Origin: Icerya purchasi
Taxonomy: Eukaryota > Arthropoda > Insecta > Hemiptera > Monophlebidae
Reading direction: 5' to 3'
Assembly (NCBI GenBank): GCA_039619475.1
Contig: CM077115.1
Location: 504,515,352-504,579,351, forward strand
Length of the DNA: 64,000 nucleotides
In this document: positions 1-11,119 of the stretch, piece after piece
Layout of the letters: each line of letters begins with the position of its first letter
How positions within the stretch are numbered: the first letter of the stretch is position 1
Made by a program: the position numbers and the translations under genes
The notes under the pieces: model-generated
Database searches by the model: none
Seen by the model: only the letters and a program-made list of their open reading frames with translations
Told to the model about the DNA's origin: nothing

Positions 1-62
1 CCTTTTTCGCGTATAATGGAAAAGATGTAGCGGAATTGAAATTCTCTTCTAGAACTCCTTCT

Positions 63-140
63 TTAAGCCTTCCGACGCCAATATTTGACGTAGACCTCTG
101 TCAAATTTTTCCACCGTTGCCTGTCCTGAGCCTCGCGCAC
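63..140 (-). pseudogene. Non-LTR retrotransposon ORF2 C-terminal fragment
   Basis: Reading the minus strand, 25 codons run without interruption to a TAA at 63-65 and contain AQDRQRWKNLTEVYVK followed by a basic WRR tail. Motifs of the form (A/V)xDRxRW near the stop are typical of the last residues of ORF2 in many insect non-LTR retrotransposons. The match is lost upstream (above about 140), so this is a 5'-truncated relic. It is short, so the clade cannot be given. Confidence 0.5.
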
Positions 141-1312
141 GACTACATAAATCTCGTAAATTAAAAAAAAAATTGACACGTTACATATGTGGGCTGAAAT
201 GTGTTTTTATTTGTTTTATTAAATTCACGGTGATGCATATACGGTTATGGGGTACCGTGGACGTAATATTTAATTATTTTAATATTATTATCATAAATAA
301 ATGGAAAATTTTCTTATCTTTTTTAAGTTATATATCAGTATTAAAGAACTCCTACACTGATTTTTCTTTATCGACCGGTCGCAGAGAATTAATTAATGAA
401 TTTAAACAAAATTAACACGACAAAACAACCGAATGTATGTACATATAACATAAAATGTGTACGTATCCGGTGGAACAACAGGAATACAGCGATGACAATT
501 TCCGGATCTGCGTCGGTGACAGTAACTCTGTTGAAGGAACCTTTTCGACGCGATTTTACGACAAATTTTTATTTCACTTTTTTTTTTTAATTATTTCATA
601 CGACGTTAACAATATTTTCGAATCGGACAGCGATTTTATTATTCCGCTTTGCCTCAGTTTATTTTTACTTTTTTTTTCTCTTACGGCGATTGGCATACGA
701 GGACCGTAAAGGGGCGACTTTTTCCCTTTTTTCCAAAAAAAGGCCGCTTCACGATGACTGGTCTCAAAAACGAAAGACTGCCTTTCGTCATCATTTTTTC
801 CCGTGTCTCTTCGGATCTTTTCTTTCTTCTCGCACCGCGGTTTTCTGAAAATTTACATTTTATTTTACTTTATTTATATTCTGTATAATATGATGTACCC
901 GTTGTTACAGACTGAAATGGACACATTACCGTGAGGAGGGGATACGTCTTCTGTAACATTTATGGAAGAGTAAATTTCAATTGACTACGTCATTCTTTAA
1001 AAAAAAATTACCGCTTACGCGACAGTTTACAACTTCCGTTGCATATTTCATAACGGCTTTTCATGACGTTTTTCTCATGTTTTCGCCGGCAAAGAACGAT
1101 GAGTCATTAATATATGTAATAGTAAATCAAAGTATATTGCGACGAAAACTTGCATTTGTATGTATGCCTGTATATCGGAAAATGATGTAGTTCGTCTTTA
1201 GGTAAATTTTACATCGGTTAGTTTCGAATCAGTAATAATAATAAAAAAAAAAAAATTCTACTCTTAGCAAAACAGAAATGCCAAAATTATAAATTTTTAA
1301 TACAAATAACTT
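141..1312. other. No recognisable gene; AT-rich spacer
   Basis: Open frames here are short, start inside low-complexity sequence and encode phenylalanine-rich strings from T runs (for example 580-595, 660-690). I see no splice-site-bounded coding segment, no RNA gene and no clear repeat family. Confidence 0.5.
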
Positions 1313-1474
1313 ATTTTAACTAAATTTTAACTAAATTTCAATTAAATTTCAATTAAATTTCAATTAAATTTCAATTAAATTTTAACTAAATTTTAACTAA
1401 ATTTCAATTAAATTTCAATTAAATTTCAATTAAATTTTAACTAAATTTTAACTAAATTTTAACTAAATTTTAAG
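1313..1474. repeat. 11-bp tandem array with two alternating unit types
   Basis: About 15 units of 11 bp with consensus AATTTTAACTA (type A) or AATTTCAATTA (type C). The order is roughly A A, C x4, A A, C x3, A x4, so variants are grouped in blocks and not scattered. This is the pattern left by duplication of multi-unit segments by slippage or unequal exchange. No gene overlaps it. Confidence 0.9.
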
Positions 1475-2745
1475 TACGCCCTATTCGGGGACTAATTGTC
1501 GCCTGTTTGGAATTTTCTTAATTTTTAGTTATACGTGTTAATTTTTCGAAAGTATTCAGTAATTAGTAACGTGCATTTCGCGATTCGTCGAAGAGGAGGG
1601 AGGTAACACGTATACGTGGATACCGAACATGTTCTCTCAGCCTGATGGACAAAGTTTTTCATGAAATTTTTGTGGTGTTTTTTTTCTTCTTCTTTAACCG
1701 CGTTTTATGGAGTAAACAGAAAAACAAATAAAAAACTGGTGTAATATAATTCGACGTGATTAAAGAGCAGCCCGGCGAACAGTTTTCCTTAAATCGGCCA
1801 CGATGGCCGAATGTCGGTGTCATCGCGACCACCAGTTTTGCCGGATTGCATCGCGGTTTTTCTATTTTCCTCGGGAAATTTCATGCGATGCTGCCTAGTT
1901 TTAGCGATATAGCGTGGCGCGGAGTTGGCGTATTTTCGCGCGATTGATGTGCTCGGGTCATTAACGCGTCTCGTCTCTAATTCGCGGCTGCGAAGGCAGG
2001 GAGTTTGTTTGGCGGATGGCTTTTCGCGAAGGATATGGGCGGCGATTAAAGAGAAGAGGGCGAAACGGGGACCTAGTGGTAGTAGTTGGCTGTTTTGTAG
2101 TTATTTCGAGCGAGAGGGTCAAGAACAATTCATTCAGTATTCCGCCGGCAATTAACTGGCTGACGAAAAATCAAGTTAACAATAACAACAAACACGTCAA
2201 TTGCGCATTTCCAGAAACGCCGGTAGTAATGACCCTCTGCTAGCCTCGCTCCGCCCTCTAACCCTACTCTTCTGGTTTTGGTTTTGCCATAGAAATTACT
2301 ACTATCGCGAACGTGTCAGATATTTAATTATCCGCTCGCGCCTTCATTTCCAAATTAATTTCTTAGAAGAACGCGCGCTCTCTAGTCTCCGTTTCGGAAA
2401 GACAAAGTCGCTATTACATTGTCGTTATCGTTACGTAAACGTTTCTTAGGCGACCGCGAACTCGTAGATCGGTGAAACGGATAAGGCTCAGTTTTGCCCC
2501 CTCCCCGTATCCTATGAGGAGTGCCTAATGAGGAAGGTAAAATGTTCCGCGGCTAAGTTCGAAAAGAACAACTCCTATCGTTAGCAATTAGTTTCGCGGG
2601 CCATTTAATGGATGATGTTTGATCGGCTTCGATGGAAGCACATTGTCGTTCGGGACATTAAAAGGACACGCGTACGATAACGGAGAGACGAATCTGTCTA
2701 AAATGTTTCCAAGTTTATTTTCTTAGATCAGTCGGTGTGTAGGTA
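1475..2745. other. Spacer with a CpG-richer patch (about 1750-2500)
   Basis: The interval 1750-2500 has many CpG dinucleotides and higher GC than its flanks (for example around 1800-2050). Three overlapping open frames of 63-82 codons are present but share no recognisable motif. It may be an untranslated exon or a regulatory region, or just base-composition variation; I cannot tell. Confidence 0.3.
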
Positions 2746-2978
2746 CAGTGAGCAAAATAAATATTCGGACTAGCAAAAACAAAAATAAAAACGCATCGTA
2801 AGAGAGGTTAAAAAAATTTTTTTTTTTCAATTTTTTTTATAGTAACATAAAACATACTGCAATGAACACATTGTGTGAAAAAAAAAAAAAAATTCATAAA
2901 AATGAGAAAAATAACGAAAAAATGCATCTGTCGAAGCAAAACATAATATTCGAACTCGCAAAATTAATATTCGGACTT
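2746..2978 (+). repeat. Left inverted repeat of the Tc1-type element
   Basis: Pairs with 4228-4462 in reverse orientation. Shared blocks include the outer 70 bp, the segment ACATACTGCAATGAACACAT and the inner AAAATTAATATTCGGACTT. Main differences are in A/T run lengths. Repeats of AATATTCG(G/A)AC at about 2760, 2946 and 2967 are candidate transposase binding sites. Confidence 0.9.
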
Positions 2979-3025
2979 GAAATAAATTTCGTATTTATAG
3001 CGCTGAAAACATGAAATTTTCGTGT

Positions 3026-4093
3026 TTAATATTTGGTGTGCATCCCTTTAGCTTTATAGACAGCATGCCATCTGCGTGGCACCGAAGAAACCAGTTTTTC
3101 AAGATAAGTTGCAGGGATCTTGTGCCACTCTTCTTGCAGTATTTCTTTAAGCTCTGCCTTGCTCGATATCGTGTGTTGACGGACTTTGGAGTCGAGGTAT
3201 TCCCACAAATTTTCAATTGGGTTACAATCCGGAGATTGAGGGGGAGTATCCAAAACCTTTGGGCAATTATATAGCAACCAGACCTTCGTTTTGTATGCTT
3301 TATGTTTTGGATCATTATCCTGGTAAAAAACGAAGGTCTGACGAATGCCTAATTTTTCTGCACTGCTATGAAGGTGATCTCTCAAAATTTCAATATACGC
3401 ATCGGCGTTCATGACCCCATCAATAAACACTAAACTGCCCACTCCGCTGGCCGAAAAACACCCCCAAACCATAACTGAACCGCCTCCATATTTTACCGTC
3501 GGTTTGATATTTTTTTGTTCAAGTGCAGTGTTAGGCTTTCTCCAAACCCGAACTTTCCCGTCGCTGCTGAACACATTAAATTTCGATTCATCGGTGAAAA
3601 TTACATTTTTCCAAAACCCCTCATCTTTTATTCGGTATTCCCTTGCGAAATTGAACCGCTTTCGTTGGTTAACTGTACTAAGGAGCGGTTTCAGTCGCGC
3701 AGTGCGTGACTTATACCCCATACTTCTAAACGTATTACGTATCGTTTGAGATGTAACTTCCTTACCAGTTCTTTCCAACAATGCTGTTGCAAGTTTTGAG
3801 GCGCTCATTTTAGGATTTTTTTCAATCTCTCGTCGAATAAATCGTTTTTCTACGTCCGTAAGTTTCTCTGGTCGACCCTTTTGCTTATGCGATTCAATTC
3901 GATCCTCCCTCTGAAACCTGTTTACAATGTCATAAACGGTGCTTCGAGGTAAATTTAATAACCGCGATATCTCGTTACCCGATTTTCCTTTTACCCGATT
4001 AAAAATCACCATTTGGCGCACTTCACAAGAAGTATTTTTACTTTTTCGCAACATCATTTTTTCACGTAACGCATTAAAACTTGATTTACGCAT
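3026..4093 (-). CDS. Tc1-type transposase, 355 aa, apparently intact
   Basis: Cut-and-paste transposase expected to bind the inverted repeats and move the element in the nucleus. Residues about 20-80 form the N-terminal paired-like helix-turn-helix region (LNLPRSTVYDIVNRF), followed by a KGRPEK motif near 72-77 that resembles the GRPR AT-hook-like linker, then a second HTH with a conserved TIRN. The catalytic triad is visible: D168 in IFTDESKFN, D259 in YQDNDPKH and E294 in NPIENLW, with 34 residues between D259 and E294 (DD34E). The glycine-rich box VWGCFSASGVG lies near 209-219. Length matches the 340-360 usual for the family. There is no internal stop or frameshift. A second Met at position 13 or 14 could be the true start. 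Whether it is active is inference. Confidence 0.95.
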   Translation of the reverse strand: MRKSSFNALREKMMLRKSKNTSCEVRQMVIFNRVKGKSGNEISRLLNLPRSTVYDIVNRFQREDRIESHKQKGRPEKLTDVEKRFIRREIEKNPKMSASKLATALLERTGKEVTSQTIRNTFRSMGYKSRTARLKPLLSTVNQRKRFNFAREYRIKDEGFWKNVIFTDESKFNVFSSDGKVRVWRKPNTALEQKNIKPTVKYGGGSVMVWGCFSASGVGSLVFIDGVMNADAYIEILRDHLHSSAEKLGIRQTFVFYQDNDPKHKAYKTKVWLLYNCPKVLDTPPQSPDCNPIENLWEYLDSKVRQHTISSKAELKEILQEEWHKIPATYLEKLVSSVPRRWHAVYKAKGMHTKY

Positions 4094-4227
4094 ATGAGTC
4101 GATCAATAATGCTCAAAATGCTTCAAGTGATGATTAGTAGTGCTTACTGATGAGTAATACAACGTTCGCTTGCGTTGCATACGCTCGGGAAAAACCCCAA
4201 GGGCGTGTTGTCTACAGATTATTGAAA

Positions 4228-4462
4228 AGTCCGAATATTAATTTTGCGCATCCGAATATTATGTTTGCTTTGACAGATGCATTTTTTTGTTGTTTTTCTC
4301 GGTTTTTGAAGTTTTTTTTTTTTGTTTTCTCACACAATGTGTTCATTGCAGTATGTTTTATGTGACCATAAAAAAAAAACATTCAAAAAACCTTTTTTAA
4401 CCTCTCTTGCGATGCGTTTTTGATTTCGTTTTTGCTAGTCCGAATATTTATTTTGCACACTG
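4228..4462 (-). repeat. Right inverted repeat of the Tc1-type element
   Basis: Reverse complement of 2746-2978 with scattered substitutions and length changes in A/T runs. It ends CACTG and is followed by the TA target duplication. Confidence 0.9.
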
Positions 4463-4464
4463 TA

Positions 4465-5774
4465 TATAATGATATAGTGTGTCATGTGAAAGAAGTCCCC
4501 GTTCGTAAAACAACCGAAACGCGCTGACGTCACGAATTCAGAGGACCTCAGATTAACCTTCAGTCGCTCACGTATCAGATGTAACAGTCATTCAATTAAC
4601 ACCACGTTCTGGTCCGTCTGGATCAAAACAAGTCGGAAAAAAGGAACGGATGAACGTACAGAGATGAAACAAAAACGAGGATTAATCCGCGAGGGGGAGG
4701 AATGACAGGAATATGGCAATATGATTTTTTTCGGTAATATTAAAATACGTGTCAATAATTAATAGGTGCCCTGTTGCTAGTACACTACTTTAAGCATCAT
4801 GCTCGGCAATCAAACTCGAACGGACTTCTTTCGCTTGACAGACTATAGTCTAAAAATAACTCGCCTGATGGCAGTCGTCGACCTTTTTTTTAAAACATTT
4901 TTTTAAATTTTTATTCTAACATGTTAGTTTTGTTTTCGAAAAGTGAAAGGTATACCTACCCCTCTAGTACAGTGTTATCGCTTGTGAAGTAAGGTTCCTC
5001 GACTTACAGCATCGTAGCTCGGCATTATTGTCCGAGATTTTCTTCACACCGTAGTAACCGATAATTCCATATAAACCGTGGAAAACGTGCTTGGTCGTGA
5101 TGTGTACCTAAGCGACGTTTTCTTTTGGAATAGTTCGTAAACATGTTGAAAGGTAAATAATTCGACAAATAACTTTCGGCGCGTGTGACACGCCAACTGC
5201 TCCGAAACTCTATTGGCTTTTCCGAGTCGCGGCTATATAGCAGGGTATCGGGTTGACGAGTAAAATTTCGTGTTAGTCCAGCTTGAGGAAGAACTGTTTA
5301 GCGAAATGATTTCTGTTGCATTGATACTTTAATAGGACCTCATGGAGTGTTCTGTTAGCGCGCGTTCTAAATAACGCACCCTAGATTTTTCACGTTTTCG
5401 TGATTTGACGGCGCAGATCAACAGCAATTGAGCTCTTTGTAATTGTGCGCAAGGATTTTGCCCGGATTTAATGTACTTCCGATTTTGTGACAAGTTATTA
5501 CCATGTGGAGTAACCCTGTTTCCGCGCACATCGTCAATGTTATCCGTTTTCTTAGAATTTTCACATCCCAGCTTTTGTTTTTAGAGCGGATGTGTACATT
5601 TCCCGTATCGCCGTAGCTGTAAAGATCAGTGCTTTTCGTGCATACGTTATATGGTCGACATTGGACCTATTCCATAATTTTCATAGAAAACAGTCGGTTT
5701 TCATTGACGCGATGTCATTTACGATTACTTACGTGGCAATTTCGAACCATTCAGATTGAAGTGCATTATTATTT
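4465..5774. other. Spacer; no recognisable gene
   Basis: Moderate CpG content and no frame with a family signature. The 66-codon minus frame at 5329-5529 has no recognisable motif. A promoter-like patch in 5200-5260 is listed separately. Confidence 0.4.
5205..5262 (+). promoter_or_regulatory. Possible TATA-type core promoter
   Basis: An inverted CCAAT (ATTGG, about 5212) lies upstream of GGCTATATAGC (about 5230-5240), with CpG-containing sequence between them. About 30 bp downstream is a stretch that could hold an initiator. The first downstream ATG opens only a few codons, so any transcript would need splicing. This rests on short motifs that occur by chance and may be unrelated to any gene. 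Confidence 0.2.
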
Positions 5775-6345
5775 TTTGCAACCGCTCATTCCAAACTGTG
5801 GCTCAACTCCTATTCTTCTTCATTTTCTAATCTTGCTTCCTAGTGGTCTCTTCAACTTCATCCATAACTTTCTTGATACTTCTCCTCTTTTAAACGCTCT
5901 ACAATCTCTGCTATTTGTCGCCTTCGCTTTAAATGCAGTCTCTTTTCCACATCATTTTCACGGTTTTCATCTACTTCTACTCCATTTTGTCCTTTTCACG
6001 CCCCTTCTAATTACTTTCTTCGCGACCTTAATATCATGTTTTATTTGAATGTGCGTACGTTCACTGCTTCTATTCTTTTAAAACTCGATATTCCTACTCT
6101 CGTCAAGGGTGCTTCTTGCATTCTCTCATTTCCTTCTGCTTCTGTTATTCCTGCCCTTAAATTATTTTTATCCTCTATTCTCGAACGTTGAAGAATATAA
6201 CGTTATTTTCTACTTCTTCCTATCTTTTTGGCTCATGTCCTCGTTAACAAACCCATTAGAAAAATATATAAATCGTATGTATCACTCTACTGCGGCTGCT
6301 GGGTTGTCCGTGTTCTTCGCTGGCAGGCTATTGTACGTTGGTGGT
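5775..6345 (+). repeat. Dispersed pyrimidine-rich repeat, copy 1
   Basis: This segment matches the reverse complement of 54590-55140 over several hundred bases at roughly 75-85% by eye. Shared blocks include CCAAACT(G/A)TGGC(T/C)CAACTCCTATTC, CTTCAACTTCATCCAT, CCCTTCTAATTACTTTCT and TTCTGTTATTCCTGCCCTT. The right end carries GTTCTTCGCTGGC, similar to the GCTCTTCGCTAGC 3' end of the other copy. The opposite strand reads as K/R/E-rich protein with stops, so it may derive from a coding part of a mobile element, but I do not recognise the family. Confidence 0.7.
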
Positions 6346-6803
6346 TAGGTGTGGATTCCCGACGAACGTAGGCAGGAGACGCGGTAATCAAATTAATCTA
6401 TTTTCCAATTTTTTACGGATTTTATTAATTACAAGACCGAGCTTCGCAACAATTTGCCTTACCAGAACTGGTCAAAATATTCTTCCACCATTTTACAAAT
6501 ACAGTCTTTTTATTTAGATGATTTTCAAATTTCGTTTTTTTATTTCGTGCTATGTCCCGTACCCAATCACTGTCGTGGCAATCTGTTCATTTGCTGCCCA
6601 ATCACCGCACGCAACCTTCAAAGGCGAAATCAATATGGATCTGCGGTTCTTATTCAACACACTCGACTTTTATTAAACGTATTCATCTATTTATTTACTT
6701 ATTTATTTATTATTTTTTATAGGGTCCGTGCAATGTACATATTACAATATATTAATTACAACGTAATTCTTAGGCTACCCCCCATTCGAAAAAATATTCC
6801 AGA

Positions 6804-6980
6804 AAAATGTCCTAATTTTATGTAACGCAAAATGTCCCAATTTTATGTAACGCAAAATGTCCCAATTTTATGTAACGCAAAATGTCCCAATTTTATGTAA
6901 CGCAGAATATCTCAATTTTATGTAACGAAATATGTAACGAAAAATGTAATGAAACAATATCTTAATTTTATGTAATGAAA
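6804..6980. repeat. 25-bp tandem array
   Basis: Four near-perfect units of AAAATGTCCCAATTTTATGTAACGC-type sequence (the first has CCTAA) are followed by progressively degenerate and partly deleted units ending near TTTTATGTAATG. Decay increases toward the right side only. Confidence 0.9.
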
Positions 6981-8465
6981 GTTAAATGTTAGGATGGGAT
7001 TTTTGTGATTGTTTTGTTTTTCTTTTTGTTGTTGATGCCAGTAAGAATTACGTTGTAAATTTTGATCATTTTATACAAAGTATAGAAGAGAAAGAGACAG
7101 AAATGAAAGCAAGCGGGGTCAAGGGGCACACGGCATTTTATTCCTATTTCCCGACATAGTATTCCTTTTCCGTCGTTTATTCTTACGTTTACCTGCTGGT
7201 AGAGACCTCCCTTTGGTTAAAATTTAAAAAAAAGGGAAAAAGTATTTTCCACTACTTGCACACCCGTTAATAAGGCTAGGGGGAGCACTGGCGTGACCTA
7301 AAGGAACATCGAGACAATTTTATTAATTGACTAATCAAGCAAACGTAGCGTATTTCGCGTTCCAACTTGGTCAAGTGAATTCGAATGAATTAAAGAGAAT
7401 TAGGAAGCTAATCGATGACGACGACCCTTTTCATTGCGAAAGTCTCTGAAATGTTTCGTAGTTATTAAATCGGTAATTGTGCCGGGTTTTTTTTTATTAA
7501 TTTTGAAATTGAAGAAATACAGTAAAAGCGATCGATGTTTGTCAGTTGGCGGCAAGAAGTAACACTTTATATATCCGTACAATTTTTCTTGTAATAAATA
7601 CATTTCTATTTATAATTGATAATAATTCTCGGTTAATCGGTACCCTCTGGATGATGGTGATTAATCGTAGCGTAAAATGGAAATAATTACTTCGCCATTT
7701 CTTATTAACGCTTGGGCATCTCTGATTATTTTTTGCGATTTTCGGCTTTCTGCGCCATTTCGTAAAGAGTGTCTGCGCACCTAATTGCGGGTTAGATTAA
7801 TTTTCTGTGATCACAGTAGTCTGGCCCATTTTTCTGATTTATTGTAGAAACCTGACTCGCTGATGATCGCATTAGTTTATAACGAAAATACCGACTTTTA
7901 ATAAATTAATTTCCCAAACAAGTCGCAATGGATAGCGTGCTAACATACGATGGTCGTGTAGTGTCAAAAATCCATACTTGAAATGTGTAAACATAACCAC
8001 ATGAAGGCATTTCATCCATCTTCACGCTGCGACAGGCTAATGCTTTCTTTGAGCCCCCTCAGTCCTTTCAAAAAGTCTTGATTTAGTTGTTTTTTTTTTT
8101 TTTTTTTGGTTGTTTTCTGGCTGAGTTCTCTAAGGATTAGTAATAATAATTTCTATATCCTTTTATGCATAGAAAAAAATAAAACGTTCTTAACAACAAA
8201 CTTAAAGAATGAACATTCGCTCGCACTTATTGTAAGCTATTGAACTAAAAATATAAACATAAATATGTATATCGGACCTGGCCATGGGGACCATGGGCCT
8301 TCGGATAATTGTTTTTTCGATAAAAAAGCAAATTACAATTGACTAAGTCGTTATTTTTTTTAAAAAAAAAAAAAAAAAAAAAAACATTTCGCGTATTTAT
8401 GTTAAAATGTAACAGGAAAACGCTAATTTTTTCACATTAGCCTCGGTTAAAACAACTTATGGCAG
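6981..8465. other. Spacer; no recognisable gene
   Basis: Homopolymer tracts (T run near 8090-8106, A run of 23 at 8362-8384) and AT-rich sequence. The 67-codon minus frame at 7400-7603 has no family signature. Confidence 0.45.
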
Positions 8466-8846
8466 CGAGGCCGTGCCCACGACCGGGGTGGGGGGCATGA
8501 GAACTGAAGTAGATATTATAAAAACACAAAAATCTGGAAAAAAAAAACAAAAATTTAAAATAAACATTGACGATTTTTTAGGGTGTTCTTACCTTTAAAA
8601 GAAAAAAGAAAAAATATGCTCCATATTTTTAAGTACTTCATTAATATTTTATGAAAATTTTTTTATTACCAGTATATGTAATTTTTATTAATGTCTTTAC
8701 ACGGGGTAATTCATTTAAGTAAATTATTAATATATAAATTAAAATGATGGAAATTATTAATAGTATGAATATTAGTGAAAAATGTATTGCTATTTATAAA
8801 ATACAAAGAAATCCCCCCCCCCCCCCAATTCTGGGCATGGGCCTGG
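8466..8846. mobile_element. hAT-like MITE
   Basis: A 381-bp non-coding unit with imperfect terminal inverted repeats: left CGAGGCCGTGCCCACG, and right end whose reverse complement is CCAGGCCCATGCCCAG. ATGGCAG flanks both ends (8459-8465 and 8847-8853); including the preceding base it is an 8-bp duplication with one mismatch (TATGGCAG/GATGGCAG). An 8-bp duplication and short GC-rich TIRs fit non-autonomous hAT elements. G- and C-runs lie just inside the two ends (C14 at 8813-8826). Confidence 0.65.
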
Positions 8847-8853
8847 ATGGCAG

Positions 8854-11100
8854 TGATGTGTGTGTGCATTGTAACTAAGAATTTAACAAAGCGTTGTACG
8901 ATAAAACGGCATGTAAACAAGTAATGTCGTTCCAGCAGAGGAATTATTTTGCGAGTAAAAAGTTTATGCAAAACTTGCGAATAATTATACTCCCCTCTCC
9001 GGGGGGTGATGATACTTCTAAAATTGCGTTCATGGCATTTTTGAACGACTTAATAGAGGTGCGCTCGAATGCGACAGTTATCTGTATCATCCAGGCGCGA
9101 TTTTTTTTACATTTAAAATAATTTTTCAGTCGACTAGCGTGTGGCGCTAATTGTTTCACTTGTTCCGATTAAATTTACATTCTTGAGGACAGTAGGCTTT
9201 TTTCGATGTGTGTTTAAGTGAACTAATTGTACCGGCAACAACGTATTCATCGACTTGGCTTCTCCGTTTCCGACGTTTCTAAATGAACGAAACAATTACA
9301 TACATACGAGTATATTTTTTTAATCCTTTTACCGTTGTTATATGTATCTTTTTTTTAAAGAAAAATCGAACGTTCCGAAAAAACTACAATAAAGTTTCCG
9401 AATGAAGAGAAATATTGCGATTCGTAAACACTACTATATACAACCGGGTATAATAAAAATCTCCGAAATTTTAATAATCTGAAGAATTAGTTGATATTTT
9501 AGATTGCTGTATTTGGGTTTCATCAATTCTTACGGGAATTTTTCCAATCCTTATCGTACGAGTTTCTGTTATTTTTACCGCCGGGTTGCGTTGTATCATC
9601 GTCTTATTGAGTCGGAGGAGGTGATCTATTATCGATGTATGCCTCTCGCGACGACCAAGACACACGCTTTGTAATATAATAGATTCACGCAGTTATGACG
9701 CAATAAGTGTAATATTATAACGGCGTTGTTAATTATGGTTGTTAATTGTTACGTAACGTGCGCGCGATCCGATGAACACCGTCGCCGGCTGATGTATACA
9801 CTTGGTTTCGTATCCGTCTTTTATTAGCCGGAGATGGAATAATTAATGTAAACGTGTTAGTTGAATTTCGGCGTGTTAGGCACGTCCTGTTAGTGTGCTA
9901 CAGAACATTGTTGATTCGGATTATGGTCATCAATAAGTCAACCTTGTACTATTTTCACACCTTGAACTTGTCATATCGAACAGAAAAAAATCGATCAGAA
10001 GAAAGAGGAAAAAACGAATTACCAAATCTATTGTGTGACTCTTTGGTGCATCACCTTGTCTTACGACAACGACATGTACTCTTTCTCAGCTGCTGCTTGT
10101 CGAGATTTGATCGGACTAGATTAACATCTGATTTTTCTTCCCCTTCCCCTCTTTAACCCGTTGGCTAAAAATTACAATTCTGCTTTCAAAGATTTTCCTT
10201 CGATTATATTTCGTCTTCAAAGTTGTTGGCTGACGACGACATGGTGGTACGTACTTTTGTCGGACACTTCGCAAATATCGACGAGAGTTATCACATTTCT
10301 CGCACAAAATTTTTTTCAATACGCCACTATTATAGGCCAATACATTTATGGCAATTAAATCCGCGCCCCCCGGTAGCAAGGTCGTGGCTGGTTGATATAC
10401 TTAATATTATCGCATTTTTCATCGGTGAAATAAAATTCGCGGTGAGCGTTGAAGTGAAATTTAGTTGCTACCTAAAAGTGTGCATTTATCCTTGTTGATT
10501 TGTTTCCGCTGCTAAATGATGTTCAGCTATTATGAAGGAAATTGGTTCTTGATTTCCAGTCTTCAATTCCTCTTTCGTAGGGGATTTTTTTACCCCAAGA
10601 AATTAAATTACTCTAAATGTACGAGATATTTTCTGTATTGTTTTAAACTAGCAATAATTTTATCGCGCAGCAGCCAATTGTAATTCCATTGATTTCCATA
10701 AATTTCTTCTGTTGTCGTTTAATGTTTAGCTCGCCTACATTTTTGTATTTGCGTTTGACACTAATGTCGAGTCAACCCCAACGCATGGTTTCGACGTTCT
10801 GTTTTTTTAATGTTTGTTCACGCATAATTTTTCATCGTCGGACCGATTTTAATGATTTTTTATTCAAAAGTTTAACACAGTCATTGATGGTCGAATACGG
10901 AACATAGGTGATTATTTAATTAATCTTTTAATAACCTAGCGGGTCTCTTTAGAAAAAATTTTAATAATGTATTCAAGTATTATCAATGCTATTTACCGCG
11001 TAAGCGTAAATGAAAACTAATTTTTAATATAGCCAAATATTTAAAATATTATCATTTTTTTTTGTTTTTTTTTGCCACGGATACTGTATTTGAATGGAGA
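8854..11100. other. Spacer; no recognisable gene
   Basis: Several overlapping open frames of 60-100 codons on both strands (for example 9854-10156 plus and 10116-10379 minus) have no recognisable domain. No RNA gene or repeat family was seen. Confidence 0.4.
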
Positions 11101-11119
11101 AAACTGAAACGCCCTTAGC

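Larger units (their letters stand above)
2746..4462 (-). mobile_element. Complete Tc1/mariner-superfamily DNA transposon
   Basis: A 1717-bp element bounded by TA on both sides (2744-2745 and 4463-4464). Its ends are inverted repeats of about 233 bp that start CAGTGAGCAAAATAAATATT and CAGTGTGCAAAATAAATATT. It holds one uninterrupted transposase frame on the minus strand. The TA flanks, CAGTG termini and DD34E transposase place it in the Tc1 group. Within each arm the string AATATTCGGAC or a close variant occurs at the outer end and again twice near the inner end, as in the IR/DR arrangement of Sleeping Beauty-like and other long-TIR Tc1 elements. The high identity of the arms and the intact frame suggest a recent insertion. 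Confidence 0.95.

Noticed and set aside
979..1012. Shared CAATTGACTA(C/A)GTC string with 8337-8370
   Set aside because: Similarity covers only about 14 bp plus adjacent A/T runs, too little to call a repeat family.
1313..1474. CRISPR-like array
   Set aside because: Units of 11 bp are contiguous with no spacers; it is a simple tandem repeat in a eukaryotic genome.
3011..3749. Several plus-strand open frames at 3.0-3.75 kb
   Set aside because: They are antisense shadows of the transposase frame.
5629..6348. 139- and 79-codon plus frames rich in F, L and S
   Set aside because: They arise from the pyrimidine-rich strand of a dispersed repeat that has a second copy at 54.6-55.1 kb.
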